64,000 nucleotides of DNA from the NCBI RefSeq assembly GCF_009708175.1, contig NZ_WMBB01000008.1, forward strand, positions 248,001 to 312,000, read 5' to 3'. Every line of letters starts with the position of its first letter. Position 1 is the first letter of the stretch. This document shows, one piece after another, positions 7,883-15,738 of this stretch. The notes beneath the pieces were generated by a model. It was not told the origin of the DNA. It saw only the letters and a program-made list of their open reading frames with translations, and did not search any database. The position numbers and the translations under genes were made by a program. The stretch is from Nocardia aurantiaca. GTDB lineage: Bacteria > Actinomycetota > Actinomycetes > Mycobacteriales > Mycobacteriaceae.

Positions 7883-8776
7883 ATGACTAATCCGAGCGAT
7901 CCGTGGTCACGGCGTCCGGAACCGGACCCGGGGGAGAGGCCCGCCGAACAGGCCACACCGGACCGCCACACCTCGGATAGCGCCGCGGGCTACGGGCCCA
8001 CCCAGGCCATACCCTCCGGACCGACCGATTATTTCGGGCAGCCTCCCGGCCTCGACGCCACTCGCGTGCTGCCGCCGGTGGACGCGCAGTGGGGCGGGTA
8101 CGAGACCGGTGGCGGCTATGAGCCGACCGCCGTCTATCCCGGCCAGCAGGGGTACTCGCCCACGAGCAGCTATGGCGCGCCGGGATATCCGGCTGCGGGC
8201 GCAGCGGCCGGTGGTCCCGGTTATCCGGGCGGGCCGGGAGTTCCGCCCGGCGGGTATCAGCCCGCGGGCTTCCCGCAGAATCCGCCTCCGCCCGAGCCGC
8301 CACGCCGGACCACCCTGTGGATCGCGCTGGGCATCGCCGCGGTCATCGTGGTCGCCATCGTCGCCGTCCTGGTGGGAACAGTGCTGTCGGACAAGGTTTC
8401 CTCGAACAGCGCATCCGCGCCCAGCGGGAGCGTCAAGACCTCCGCATATCCGCAGCCGAGCCTGGGCAATACTTCGGCGGTCCCGCTACCCAGTGGCATT
8501 CCGACGATCCCGGGCCTCGGTGATCTGGATCAGCTGGGCGGCGCTATGGGCACCATCGCCGGCAACGACGGCTCCACCCTCACCATCACCAGCCTGTCCG
8601 GTGGCACGGTCACCGTGAAGACCGATGACAAGACGCAGGTGATCTCGCTGGGCAGCACCAAGGTTTCGGACCTGCCGGTCGGCGAGGTGGTCATGGTCCA
8701 GGGCGACAAGAACGCCGATGGATCCATCCAGGCGAAGCTGATCTTCAGCACCTCGATGCCGAGCGGAACCCGATGA
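7883..8776 (+). CDS. Single-pass membrane protein with Pro/Gly-rich cytoplasmic tail and DUF5666-like domain
   Basis: 297 residues. Residues 1-145 are low-complexity, rich in Pro, Gly, Tyr and Gln (GYGPT, GGPGYPGGPG). One transmembrane helix follows (about 150-172, LWIALGIAAVIVVAIVAVLV), then a Ser/Pro linker and a small extracytoplasmic beta domain (MGTIAGNDGSTLTITSLSGG, VSDLPVGEVVMVQG) resembling DUF5666/OB-like modules. Function unknown. ATG 7883 is preceded by GGAGG within 3 nt and by TACCCT 7 nt upstream, so leaderless translation is likely; the promoter abuts repeat copy A. Confidence 0.75.
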   Translation: MTNPSDPWSRRPEPDPGERPAEQATPDRHTSDSAAGYGPTQAIPSGPTDYFGQPPGLDATRVLPPVDAQWGGYETGGGYEPTAVYPGQQGYSPTSSYGAPGYPAAGAAAGGPGYPGGPGVPPGGYQPAGFPQNPPPPEPPRRTTLWIALGIAAVIVVAIVAVLVGTVLSDKVSSNSASAPSGSVKTSAYPQPSLGNTSAVPLPSGIPTIPGLGDLDQLGGAMGTIAGNDGSTLTITSLSGGTVTVKTDDKTQVISLGSTKVSDLPVGEVVMVQGDKNADGSIQAKLIFSTSMPSGTR

Positions 8777-8813
8777 ACCGATGTTGAAAGATATTGGCGA
8801 GTGCCCACACCCG

Positions 8814-9302
8814 GGGTTCGCGGCGAGACCTTCGGAGCCGCGAACTCCTCCGGAGCGAAACGGAGAGCAGATCAGGCCTGAAGGTTCGCGGCCCGTCTCG
8901 TTCTGGACTCAGTAGAGCGGCGCAGCGAACGGCTCCATAGACCTGCGCCTTGGAGGCGGAGGGAGGGAAGAACGAGACTCCCGGCGTCGCGAGCCCGCCC
9001 GGAGCGGAGCTGAGGGCAAATTGGACCTGAAGGTTCGCGGCGCGTCTTGTTCTGGACTGAGTGGAGCGGAGGGAGGGAAGGACGAGACTCCCGGCGCCGT
9101 GAGCCCGTCCGGAGCGGAGGGCAGATTGGACACCGTTGGTTCGCGGCGCGTCTCGTTCTGGACTGAGTGGAGCGGGGGAGCGTAGCGGAGGAGCGGAGGG
9201 AGGGAAGAACGAGACCTCCAGGGCCGCGAGCCCGCCCGGAGCGAAGCGGAGGGCAAATTAGACACAGCATCCGCCCGGAGCGAAGCGGAGGGCAAATTGA
9301 GC
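8814..9302 (+). repeat. Intergenic repeat family, tandem array B (about four partial units)
   Basis: B0 (8814-8875) is an internally deleted unit: outer arms GTTCGCGGC/GCCGCGAAC (8816-8824, 8837-8845) plus the 3' block. B1 (8882-9027) is near complete, with arms GTCTCGTTCT (8895-8904) and AGAACGAGAC (8969-8978). B2 (9031-9129) lacks the centre; its arms GTCTTGTTCT and AGGACGAGAC pair through two G-U wobbles. B3 (9138-9261) again has perfect arms. A solo 3' block follows at about 9270-9299. The array fills almost the whole space between two membrane-protein genes and ends 28 nt before the next ATG. Confidence 0.85.
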
Positions 9303-9326
9303 ACAGTGTGGATAGGGTAGGCGGCG

Positions 9327-10412
9327 ATGACGGCAATATGGTTCGGGCTGGCGGCGATCGCGCTGGTGGGTGCGATCGTGCTGCTCTATTTCGATCGGCT
9401 GCAGCGGCAGCGCACCGGACACGTGCGGCAGGTTTGGGCGAAATCCCAGGGCTACACCTATGTTTCGGTGGAACCCGCGCTCGCCTCCACCTGGCGGCGC
9501 GGCGCGCTGGCCAAGCTCGGCTACCTGTCCGCGGTGGACGTGGTGTCGGGCAACCGCAAGGGCGAGAAGTTCGTGCTCTTCGATCTGGAGGACGCCGCCA
9601 CCCTGGTCGCGGTGCGCCGGCAGATCGGCTCGGACATCGATATCGATCTGCGGCTGAAAACCGCGGCGCCGCCGAAGGACCACGATCTGGAGCTGCTCGG
9701 CGCCATCGGCGACCGGGTGGTCTTCGCCACCAATCCGGATGTCGCCCGGCACGCGGTGGACCAGCGCATGGTGGCGTTCATCGAATCGCTGCCCGACACC
9801 GTGCAGCAGCTGTGGTCCGAGGGCAACTGGACCCTGGGCATGCTGCCGGTGGGGTCCGTGGCCAAGGATTGGGAGATGGCCGTCGACGCGGTGCTGCGGC
9901 TGTCCGGTCTGCTGCATGTGCTGCCGCCGGTCATCAATGGCGAGCGCGGTCGCGACGAGGTCCCCGAACCCGGCCGCTCACGCCCGGTCCCGGAGGACGA
10001 AGAGTACGACGGCCACGACGAATTCGGCGACTTCGGCGATGAGGACCGCGATCGCCCGGTCCGCCCGCACGGCGAGCGGGGAGACGACTATGAGTCCCCG
10101 CTGGTCAGCGATATCGCCGGGGCGGGCGAAGCGGATGACGAGCCCGAAAACTGGCGTCCTGCGCTGAAAGTCGTGCCGGACCCGCGCAATCGCCCGCGCC
10201 GCAATTGGCCCCCCGCCCCCGAGGGCGAGGAGCTGGACCCGTACGACGAGGACGAGCGGTCGCGCCATCCCGAGGGCGAAGACCGTTGGGCCGAGCCGGA
10301 ATCCGACCGCGAGCCGGAGGAGGGCTGGCGCAAGGATCAGGGTCGCAGTGCTCCGCCCGGCGGTCCGTTCCATCCGGGGTTCCGCCCCTACCAGGGACCC
10401 GCACCGAGGTGA
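9327..10412 (+). CDS. Membrane-anchored protein with acidic C-terminal tail (Rv0383c-like)
   Basis: 361 residues: one N-terminal transmembrane helix (residues 3-22, no cleavage site), a folded region to about 215 (GHVRQVWAKSQGYTY, LFDLEDAATLVAVRRQIGSD), and a strongly acidic, proline-rich, probably disordered tail (220-361). Position between clpB and pyrE mirrors Rv0383c of M. tuberculosis, a conserved protein of unknown function. ATG 9327 follows TAGGGT by 8 nt with no clear Shine-Dalgarno sequence, suggesting a leaderless transcript; repeat array B ends just upstream. No enzymatic motif recognised. Confidence 0.75.
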   Translation: MTAIWFGLAAIALVGAIVLLYFDRLQRQRTGHVRQVWAKSQGYTYVSVEPALASTWRRGALAKLGYLSAVDVVSGNRKGEKFVLFDLEDAATLVAVRRQIGSDIDIDLRLKTAAPPKDHDLELLGAIGDRVVFATNPDVARHAVDQRMVAFIESLPDTVQQLWSEGNWTLGMLPVGSVAKDWEMAVDAVLRLSGLLHVLPPVINGERGRDEVPEPGRSRPVPEDEEYDGHDEFGDFGDEDRDRPVRPHGERGDDYESPLVSDIAGAGEADDEPENWRPALKVVPDPRNRPRRNWPPAPEGEELDPYDEDERSRHPEGEDRWAEPESDREPEEGWRKDQGRSAPPGGPFHPGFRPYQGPAPR

Positions 10413-10560
10413 CGCCCTCCAGCCGTGTCAGCGCGCGGCACGCCGCAGCCACGTGGTGTCTGCGCGAATCCGCCGCGTGCGGGGCGGCTGGGGAACAGAA
10501 TGGGGGCGCAATTCCGGTCATCGCCGACCGCTCCCGATTTGTGCGAGTGATGGGCCGTCG

Positions 10561-11385
10561 ATGAGCGAGAGTTCGCCTGATCGTCAGGCCGCCGCGCGCC
10601 TGCCCGGCGCGCACCGCCCGGTGGCCTTGGTCACCGGGCCGACCTCCGGCATCGGCAAGGCGTACGCCATGCGGCTCGCCGCGCTCGGTTACGACCTGGT
10701 GCTGGTGGCGCGGAATGAGGATCGGCTGGCCGCGCTGGCACACGATGCGCAGGTGCGTTTCGGCGCGCGAGCCGAGACGCTGCCTGCCGACCTCGGACTG
10801 CCCGAGGATCGCGATCGCGTGGCCGCCCGGCTGGCCGAGGGCGTCGAATTCCTCGTCAACAACGCGGGATTCGGCCTGAGGGGTGAATTCTGGACGGTGG
10901 AGCCGGACGCCCTGCAGCGCCAACTCGATGTGAACGTCACCGCCGTCGTACAGCTGACCCGGGCGGCGTTGCCGCCGATGCTGCACGCGGCCAGGGGCAC
11001 GGTGGTGAATGTGGCCAGCACCGCGGGCCTGATCCCCGGAAGGGGCTCGACGTATTCGGCCTCCAAGGCGTACGTCGTATCCTTTTCGGAAGGGCTGGCG
11101 GGCGCGTTGGCCGGGACCGGAGTCCGGGTGCAGGCGCTGTGCCCGGGATTGGTCCGCACCGAATTCCATGAGCGAGCCGGAATCGATATGGGTTCGCTGC
11201 CGCGACCACTGTGGTTGAGCGTGGACGAGGTGGTGGCCGGTTCGCTGCGTGATCTGGAGAGAAACCGGGTGATCAGCGTGCCCGGTATGCAGTACAAGGC
11301 GATCGTCGCGGTCGCCGAACTGATCCCACGATCCCTGGCCGCCCGCCTCAACCGGGGATTGTTCAACGCACGCGGAAGGACATAG
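10561..11385 (+). CDS. Short-chain dehydrogenase/reductase (classical SDR)
   Basis: 274 residues from ATG 10561. Rossmann motif TGPTSGIG (about 22-29), NNAG motif (LVNNAGFG), catalytic Ser in NVASTAG and YSASK active-site Tyr/Lys are all present, so it should be an active NAD(P)-dependent oxidoreductase. The C-terminal half (IPRSLAARLNRGLF) resembles the DltE/YqjQ type acting on lipid-like substrates; the substrate is unknown. It ends 8 nt before pyrE and is probably co-transcribed with it. The frame is open upstream to 10348, but the start chosen leaves the usual SDR N-terminus. Confidence 0.88.
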   Translation: MSESSPDRQAAARLPGAHRPVALVTGPTSGIGKAYAMRLAALGYDLVLVARNEDRLAALAHDAQVRFGARAETLPADLGLPEDRDRVAARLAEGVEFLVNNAGFGLRGEFWTVEPDALQRQLDVNVTAVVQLTRAALPPMLHAARGTVVNVASTAGLIPGRGSTYSASKAYVVSFSEGLAGALAGTGVRVQALCPGLVRTEFHERAGIDMGSLPRPLWLSVDEVVAGSLRDLERNRVISVPGMQYKAIVAVAELIPRSLAARLNRGLFNARGRT

Positions 11386-11393
11386 ACACAGCA

Positions 11394-11939
11394 ATGCAGG
11401 TAACGACGACCGACCGGGACAGACTCGCGGCTCTGGTGCGCGACCTCGCCGTGGTGCACGGCCGGGTGACGCTGTCCTCGGGCAAGGAAGCCGACTACTA
11501 CGTGGACCTGCGCCGCGCCACCCTGCACCACGAGGCGGCTCCGCTGATCGGCAAGCTACTGCGCGAACTCGTGGCGGATTGGGACTTCGACGCGGTGGGC
11601 GGGCTCACCATGGGCGCGGACCCGGTGGCGGCCGCGGTGATGCACGCGCCGGGTCGTCCCATCGACGCCTTCGTGGTCCGCAAGGCCGCCAAGACGCACG
11701 GCATGCAGCGCCAGATCGAGGGCCCGGACATCGTGGGCAAACGGGTGCTGGTGGTCGAGGACACCACGACGACCGGCAATTCCCCGCTGACCGCGGTGCG
11801 CGCGCTGCGCGAGGCGGGCGCGATCGTGGTCGGCGTGGCCACCGTGGTGGACCGGGAGACCGGCGCCGACGACATCATCGCGGCCGAGGGCCTGGAGTAC
11901 CGGTCGATTCTGGGCCTGAAGGATCTCGCCCTGGGATAG
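11394..11939 (+). CDS. pyrE: Orotate phosphoribosyltransferase
   Basis: 181 residues. The PRPP-binding signature VLVVEDTTTTGNS (about 118-130) and the YYVDLR N-terminal block identify OPRTase, which makes orotidine 5'-phosphate from orotate and PRPP in pyrimidine synthesis. ATG 11394 lies 8 nt after the SDR stop. M. tuberculosis has its homologue (Rv0382c) in the same clpB neighbourhood. Confidence 0.94.
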   Translation: MQVTTTDRDRLAALVRDLAVVHGRVTLSSGKEADYYVDLRRATLHHEAAPLIGKLLRELVADWDFDAVGGLTMGADPVAAAVMHAPGRPIDAFVVRKAAKTHGMQRQIEGPDIVGKRVLVVEDTTTTGNSPLTAVRALREAGAIVVGVATVVDRETGADDIIAAEGLEYRSILGLKDLALG

Positions 11940-12060
11940 GACTTAAGTCCTTACCGACTGGTTAACGTGACTTTGCTCTGGGCTGAACCCTTGCTCTCGG
12001 TTAGCCTGGTGCTGGTCTTACGTCCGACAAAGGTGTTGCGAAGGGTCGTGTGAGTCACCA

Positions 12061-13119
12061 GTGGTGAGCATTGCAATCAACAAGAGTCGTCAAAATGTTG
12101 CGATGCTCGGCATCGGCGCCTATCGGCCCCAGCGTCTGGTGACGAATGCCGAAGTGTGCGAGACCCTGGACTCCACCCCGGAATGGATCTTCGAGCGCAC
12201 CGGCATCCGCAATCGCCGCTGGATCTCCGGTGACGAGACCCTGCGCAGCATGGCGGTGGCGGCGGGCAACCGGGCGCTGAACAACACCGGCATCGACCGG
12301 TCCAAGATCGGTGCGCTCATCTTCTGCACCTCCAGTTGGCTCAAGCTGACCCCGCACGGCGCGCCGAGCGTCGCCGCCGACCTGGGCATGAACGGCATCC
12401 CGGCTTTCGACCTGACCTCCGGCTGCGGCGGTTTCGGTTACGGCCTGGGTGTGGCCACCGACATGATCCGCTCCGGCTCGGCCGAGTACATCCTGGTCAT
12501 CGGCGCGGAGACGATGACCGTGGGTTTGGACCCGAAGGACCGCGGCACCGCCATGATCTTCGGCGACGGCGCGGGCGCGGTCGTGGTCGGACCCAGCGAG
12601 GAGAACGGCATCTCCCCGACCGTGTGGGGCTCCGACGGCGAGAACGCCGAGGCCATCGCCCAGGACGTGGACTTCCTGGAGTTCATGAACAAGGCGCAGC
12701 GCCTGCAGGGCACCGACCCGGCCGTCGAGCCGGTGGGCCGCATGTCGCTGCACATGGAGGGCCCCAAGGTCTTCCGCTGGGCGGCCGTCACCCTGCCGCG
12801 CGCGCTGTCGAGCGCCATCGAGATGTCGGGCGTGCACAAGGAGGACATCGAGGTCTTCATCCCGCACCAGGCCAATGCCCGCATCAACGAGCTCATGAAG
12901 AAGAACCTCGGGCTCGCCGACGAGATCCCGATGGCCAATGACATCGAGAACACCGGCAACACCTCGGCCGCCTCGATCCCGCTGGCCATGGAGGAGATGC
13001 TGGTGACCGGCAAGGCCAAGGGCGGTCAGCTGGCGTTGCTGCTCGGCTTCGGCGCGGGCCTGTCCTACGCCGGACAGGTCGTGGTGCTGCCGCCGGCTCC
13101 GGCCGAACCCAGCTTCTGA
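12061..13119 (+). CDS. 3-oxoacyl-ACP synthase III family (FabH-like) protein
   Basis: 352 residues with the complete thiolase-fold triad: Cys122 in DLTSGCGGFG, His269 in IPHQAN and Asn300 in ENTGNTSAASIP. Such enzymes condense an acyl-CoA with malonyl-ACP to start fatty acid or polyketide chains. It is probably not the housekeeping fabH, since the sequence around the Cys (SGCGG rather than the usual ACAG) is atypical and it pairs with a YhhN gene; specificity is unknown. GTG 12061 or GTG 12064 is the start. A TAGCCT hexamer at 12002-12007 may be the promoter -10. Confidence 0.85.
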   Translation: MVSIAINKSRQNVAMLGIGAYRPQRLVTNAEVCETLDSTPEWIFERTGIRNRRWISGDETLRSMAVAAGNRALNNTGIDRSKIGALIFCTSSWLKLTPHGAPSVAADLGMNGIPAFDLTSGCGGFGYGLGVATDMIRSGSAEYILVIGAETMTVGLDPKDRGTAMIFGDGAGAVVVGPSEENGISPTVWGSDGENAEAIAQDVDFLEFMNKAQRLQGTDPAVEPVGRMSLHMEGPKVFRWAAVTLPRALSSAIEMSGVHKEDIEVFIPHQANARINELMKKNLGLADEIPMANDIENTGNTSAASIPLAMEEMLVTGKAKGGQLALLLGFGAGLSYAGQVVVLPPAPAEPSF

Positions 13120-13805
13120 TGGCCCGCCCGTTCCGCGCCGCGTTCGTCGGCGCCGCGGCGTTGACGGTGTTCGGCGCTGTCACCGGTCGTGAGAAATTGC
13201 AGTGGGCCGCAAAGCCTTTGCTGATGCCGCTGCTGGCCGCCGATGTGGCCGTCAACGGTAGGTATCTGGATCGCGCCGATCGTACGGTGCTGCTCGGGTC
13301 GCTGGCCGCGGCCACCGTCGGCGACGTGCTGCTCATCGATCCGGATGACGATCGCCGATTGATCGCGGGCGCTTCGTCTTTCGCGGTCATGCAGACCGGG
13401 TACTCGTGGCTGTGGTCACGGCGCGGCGGGCGGCCGCGCCCGCAGATCCTGGCCCCGCGGGTGGCCGCTTGGCTGGGCGCGGCGACGCTGATGCGGCTCG
13501 AGGCCCCGACGGTGGCGACCCCGCTCACCGCCTATGGCGTGACGCTGGGTATGGCGGCGACGCTGGCCTCCGATCCGGAACTGGCCCGGGACGCGAAGAA
13601 TATCGCGGGCGTGAACATTCCGAATGCGGACCCGCGCAGCCGACTGGGTGTGGGCGCATTGCTGTTCACCCTGTCGGACGGTTTGATCGTGCTGCGCCGT
13701 ATTTTCGCGCGCGGTGAGAAGTCCCGACGCATCACCGAGGGCGTCATTCTCGGCACGTATGCCGCCGCCCAGTACTTGCTTGCGGATCCCCGCGCACATC
13801 GATAA
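13119..13805 (+). CDS. YhhN/TMEM86-family integral membrane protein
   Basis: 228 residues, about seven hydrophobic segments, with the family landmarks WAAKPLLMPLL (about 29-39) and an acidic GDVLLID motif (about 68-74). YhhN/TMEM86 proteins include lysoplasmalogenases that cleave vinyl-ether lysolipids; activity here is inferred only. The ATG overlaps the FabH-like stop by one base (TGATG), so the two are translationally coupled and may serve one lipid pathway. Confidence 0.75.
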   Translation: MARPFRAAFVGAAALTVFGAVTGREKLQWAAKPLLMPLLAADVAVNGRYLDRADRTVLLGSLAAATVGDVLLIDPDDDRRLIAGASSFAVMQTGYSWLWSRRGGRPRPQILAPRVAAWLGAATLMRLEAPTVATPLTAYGVTLGMAATLASDPELARDAKNIAGVNIPNADPRSRLGVGALLFTLSDGLIVLRRIFARGEKSRRITEGVILGTYAAAQYLLADPRAHR

Positions 13806-13810
13806 ATCGC

Positions 13811-13845
13811 TTTCCGGCAGCCGAATTCGATTCGGCTGCCGGAAA
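13811..13845. terminator. Bidirectional terminator between YhhN gene and the convergent secreted-protein gene
   Basis: A perfect 15-bp stem (TTTCCGGCAGCCGAA at 13811-13825, complement at 13831-13845) with a 5-nt loop. T-rich and A-rich flanks fit termination from both sides of this convergent junction. Confidence 0.88.
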
Positions 13846-13869
13846 ACGGGAATCATTTGTCCCGAGGGA

Positions 13870-14469
13870 TCAGGGCAGCACCTGCGGAATGGCATCCGGG
13901 TCGACCGCGCCGACGAGCAGGCCGATCAGGGCGCCTTGGAGCGCGGGGCCGAGGGCGCAGAGCGGGATGAGGGGCAGGCCGACGATGGTGGCGGCGCAGA
14001 TCACTGCCCCGATCACGGCCCCGACACCCGCACCCACCACCGCGGCATTGGCCATCGGATCGTGGTTCTTCGCATTCGGATCGGTGGCGATGTCCTGCGG
14101 CTGCGAAATCTCGGCCGCCGCCGGTTGTTCGACATCCGGGGTGACGGGCTGGGCGGCCTCCGGCGCGATGGGCTGGGCGGCCTCCGGCTCGATGGGCTGG
14201 GCCGCCTCCGGCTCGATGGGCTGGGCCGCCTCCGGCTCGATGGGCTGGGCCGCCTCCGGCTCGATGGGCTGGGCCGCCTCCGGCTCGATGGGCTGGGCGA
14301 CGGCCTCCGCGACCGGAGCCGCGATGATCTGCACGACGGGGGCCGATTGAGGGGCCTCGGTCGTAGCGGTGGCCGAAGCCGTTCCCGTGCTCGCGAAGGT
14401 CGCGGCGACCGCCAGCGGCAGTGCCGCGACGAGTGCCTTACAACCGAAATTACGAATGGTGCGACGCAT
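13870..14469 (-). CDS. Secreted protein with AAQPIEPE octapeptide repeats and glycine-zipper C-terminus
   Basis: 199 residues. Sec signal peptide at 1-33 (cleavage likely after TASA). Residues 60-120 hold five exact AAQPIEPE-type octapeptides followed by degenerate units (PIAPE, PVTPD). Residues 140-195 are hydrophobic with small-residue spacing (VVGAGVGAVIGAVICAATIVG), resembling glycine-zipper membrane-inserting segments. Function unknown; the Pro/Glu rod could span the cell wall. The open frame on the opposite strand is a codon-bias shadow. Confidence 0.75.
   Translation of the reverse strand: MRRTIRNFGCKALVAALPLAVAATFASTGTASATATTEAPQSAPVVQIIAAPVAEAVAQPIEPEAAQPIEPEAAQPIEPEAAQPIEPEAAQPIEPEAAQPIAPEAAQPVTPDVEQPAAAEISQPQDIATDPNAKNHDPMANAAVVGAGVGAVIGAVICAATIVGLPLIPLCALGPALQGALIGLLVGAVDPDAIPQVLP
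14136..14300 (-). repeat. 24-bp coding tandem repeat in the secreted protein gene
   Basis: Five near-perfect copies of a 24-bp unit (GGCTGGGCCGCCTCCGGCTC plus GATG, read on the plus strand) with diverged units at the left end. Unit length is a multiple of three, so copy-number change keeps the frame. Confidence 0.85.
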
Positions 14470-14640
14470 GATTCTTCCTGTTCTCCCGACCCCCGCAGCA
14501 CGCTGAACTCAGATGGCGTGCACAATGATTCGCGTTGCGAATGGCAACGGAACAAGTTCTATCCGATCGAGGTCGCGGAATCAAGTGCCGACTCCGCTAT
14601 TCTGTCGCGGCGGAATTGTGCTCGCCGACACGCTATTCGG

Positions 14641-15738
14641 TTACACGCCAGGGATTGCGGAGAGCAGTTCCCGGCCCTCGGCGGAATCGGTCCACCACGC
14701 GGTGTGGCCGAGGAAGTAGTCGGCATAGGCGATTTCGGCGTTCTGCATATTTCCGCCCGGGATCACGCCGAGGAAGTAGTCGATCTCGGAGAGCTCGTAC
14801 TCGCAGTGCACCAGGGGGAGCAGCGCCGGCAGGGCACGGCGTTCGGCGGCGGTCAGCCGCCGCACCGCCTCGTAGGCCTCGATCAGTACGCGGACCCGAT
14901 CGAACCGCGCATTCGCCGGGCCGCCCTCGCGGATCGAAATCCAGTCCACGGCACAGCGTTCGATGGCGGTGGCGAGGTCGTGGACGGCGGTGGTGCGGTC
15001 GCACAGGCCGAAGTCGATGACCGCGGCGGCGTCGCCATCGCGCCAGAGCAGGTTGGTGCCGTGCCAATCATTGTGTGTCCACAGTGGATCCAGGCCGGTG
15101 ATCAGCGGCTGGAGGCGCGCGTGGACCGGGAGGTGGACGCGCTCCATGTCCCCACGCCAGTCATGCTCGGCCAGGAAGGCGCTCAGCGCGGGGCGTCGCG
15201 CGGCCCGATCCTCCACGGCTGCAATGGGATCGGCGGAGGAGAAGATCGTGAAGCCCGCGAGCAGCGGCCGGGGCGGCCGTCGTGGTGCGTCGTATCCGGC
15301 GGCGGCGAGGTGCAGCCGGGCCAGCAGGCGTCCGGCCGCGGCCGCCTCGCCGAGGGTGCGGTAGGGCGACCAGGAGAAGACGCCCGCGTATTCGTCGACG
15401 CCGTGGCCGAGTTCCTGGACCTCGTAGGCGAATTCGTCCAGATCGAGAGTCCGCAGCACATCCGGCACCGGAATCCGGTGTCCGCGCAGGTGATCCATGA
15501 ACCGGTGTTCCTCGCCGAGCGCGGCCGCGTCCCGCAGCGTGCGCGGCAGCCGTTTGACGATGACATCGCGCCCGTCCGGCAGCCGTACCCGCGCGGTGGC
15601 CGACAGCGGCCGGGGACTGCGCCATGTGATGACCGCGTCCGCGCCCAGCACCGCCTCGACATCGCCGGAAGTCAGTCCGGGCCAATCGGGTTCGACCAGC
15701 GGGTCGAACCCCATGCCGTAGACGCGGTTGTCGGTCAT
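14641..15738 (-). CDS. Aminoglycoside-phosphotransferase-fold (APH/choline kinase-like) kinase
   Basis: 365 residues. The catalytic loop HNDWHGTNLLW (HxD...N) and metal-binding VIDFG identify the APH fold; an N-terminal lobe (VRLPDGRDVIVKRLPR) carries the ATP lysine. Start ATG 15738 overlaps the upstream transporter stop (ATGA), so both are made from one message. APH-fold kinases phosphorylate small hydroxyl compounds (antibiotics, choline, thiamine, sugars). Coupling with an NCS1 permease suggests import followed by phosphorylation of a nucleobase-, nucleoside- or vitamin-like substrate; this is inference. Confidence 0.8.
   Translation of the reverse strand: MTDNRVYGMGFDPLVEPDWPGLTSGDVEAVLGADAVITWRSPRPLSATARVRLPDGRDVIVKRLPRTLRDAAALGEEHRFMDHLRGHRIPVPDVLRTLDLDEFAYEVQELGHGVDEYAGVFSWSPYRTLGEAAAAGRLLARLHLAAAGYDAPRRPPRPLLAGFTIFSSADPIAAVEDRAARRPALSAFLAEHDWRGDMERVHLPVHARLQPLITGLDPLWTHNDWHGTNLLWRDGDAAAVIDFGLCDRTTAVHDLATAIERCAVDWISIREGGPANARFDRVRVLIEAYEAVRRLTAAERRALPALLPLVHCEYELSEIDYFLGVIPGGNMQNAEIAYADYFLGHTAWWTDSAEGRELLSAIPGV

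Noticed and set aside
14136..14300. Possible CRISPR array from regularly repeated 24-bp units
   Set aside because: Units are contiguous with no unique spacers, and they encode an in-frame peptide repeat in a signal-peptide-bearing protein.
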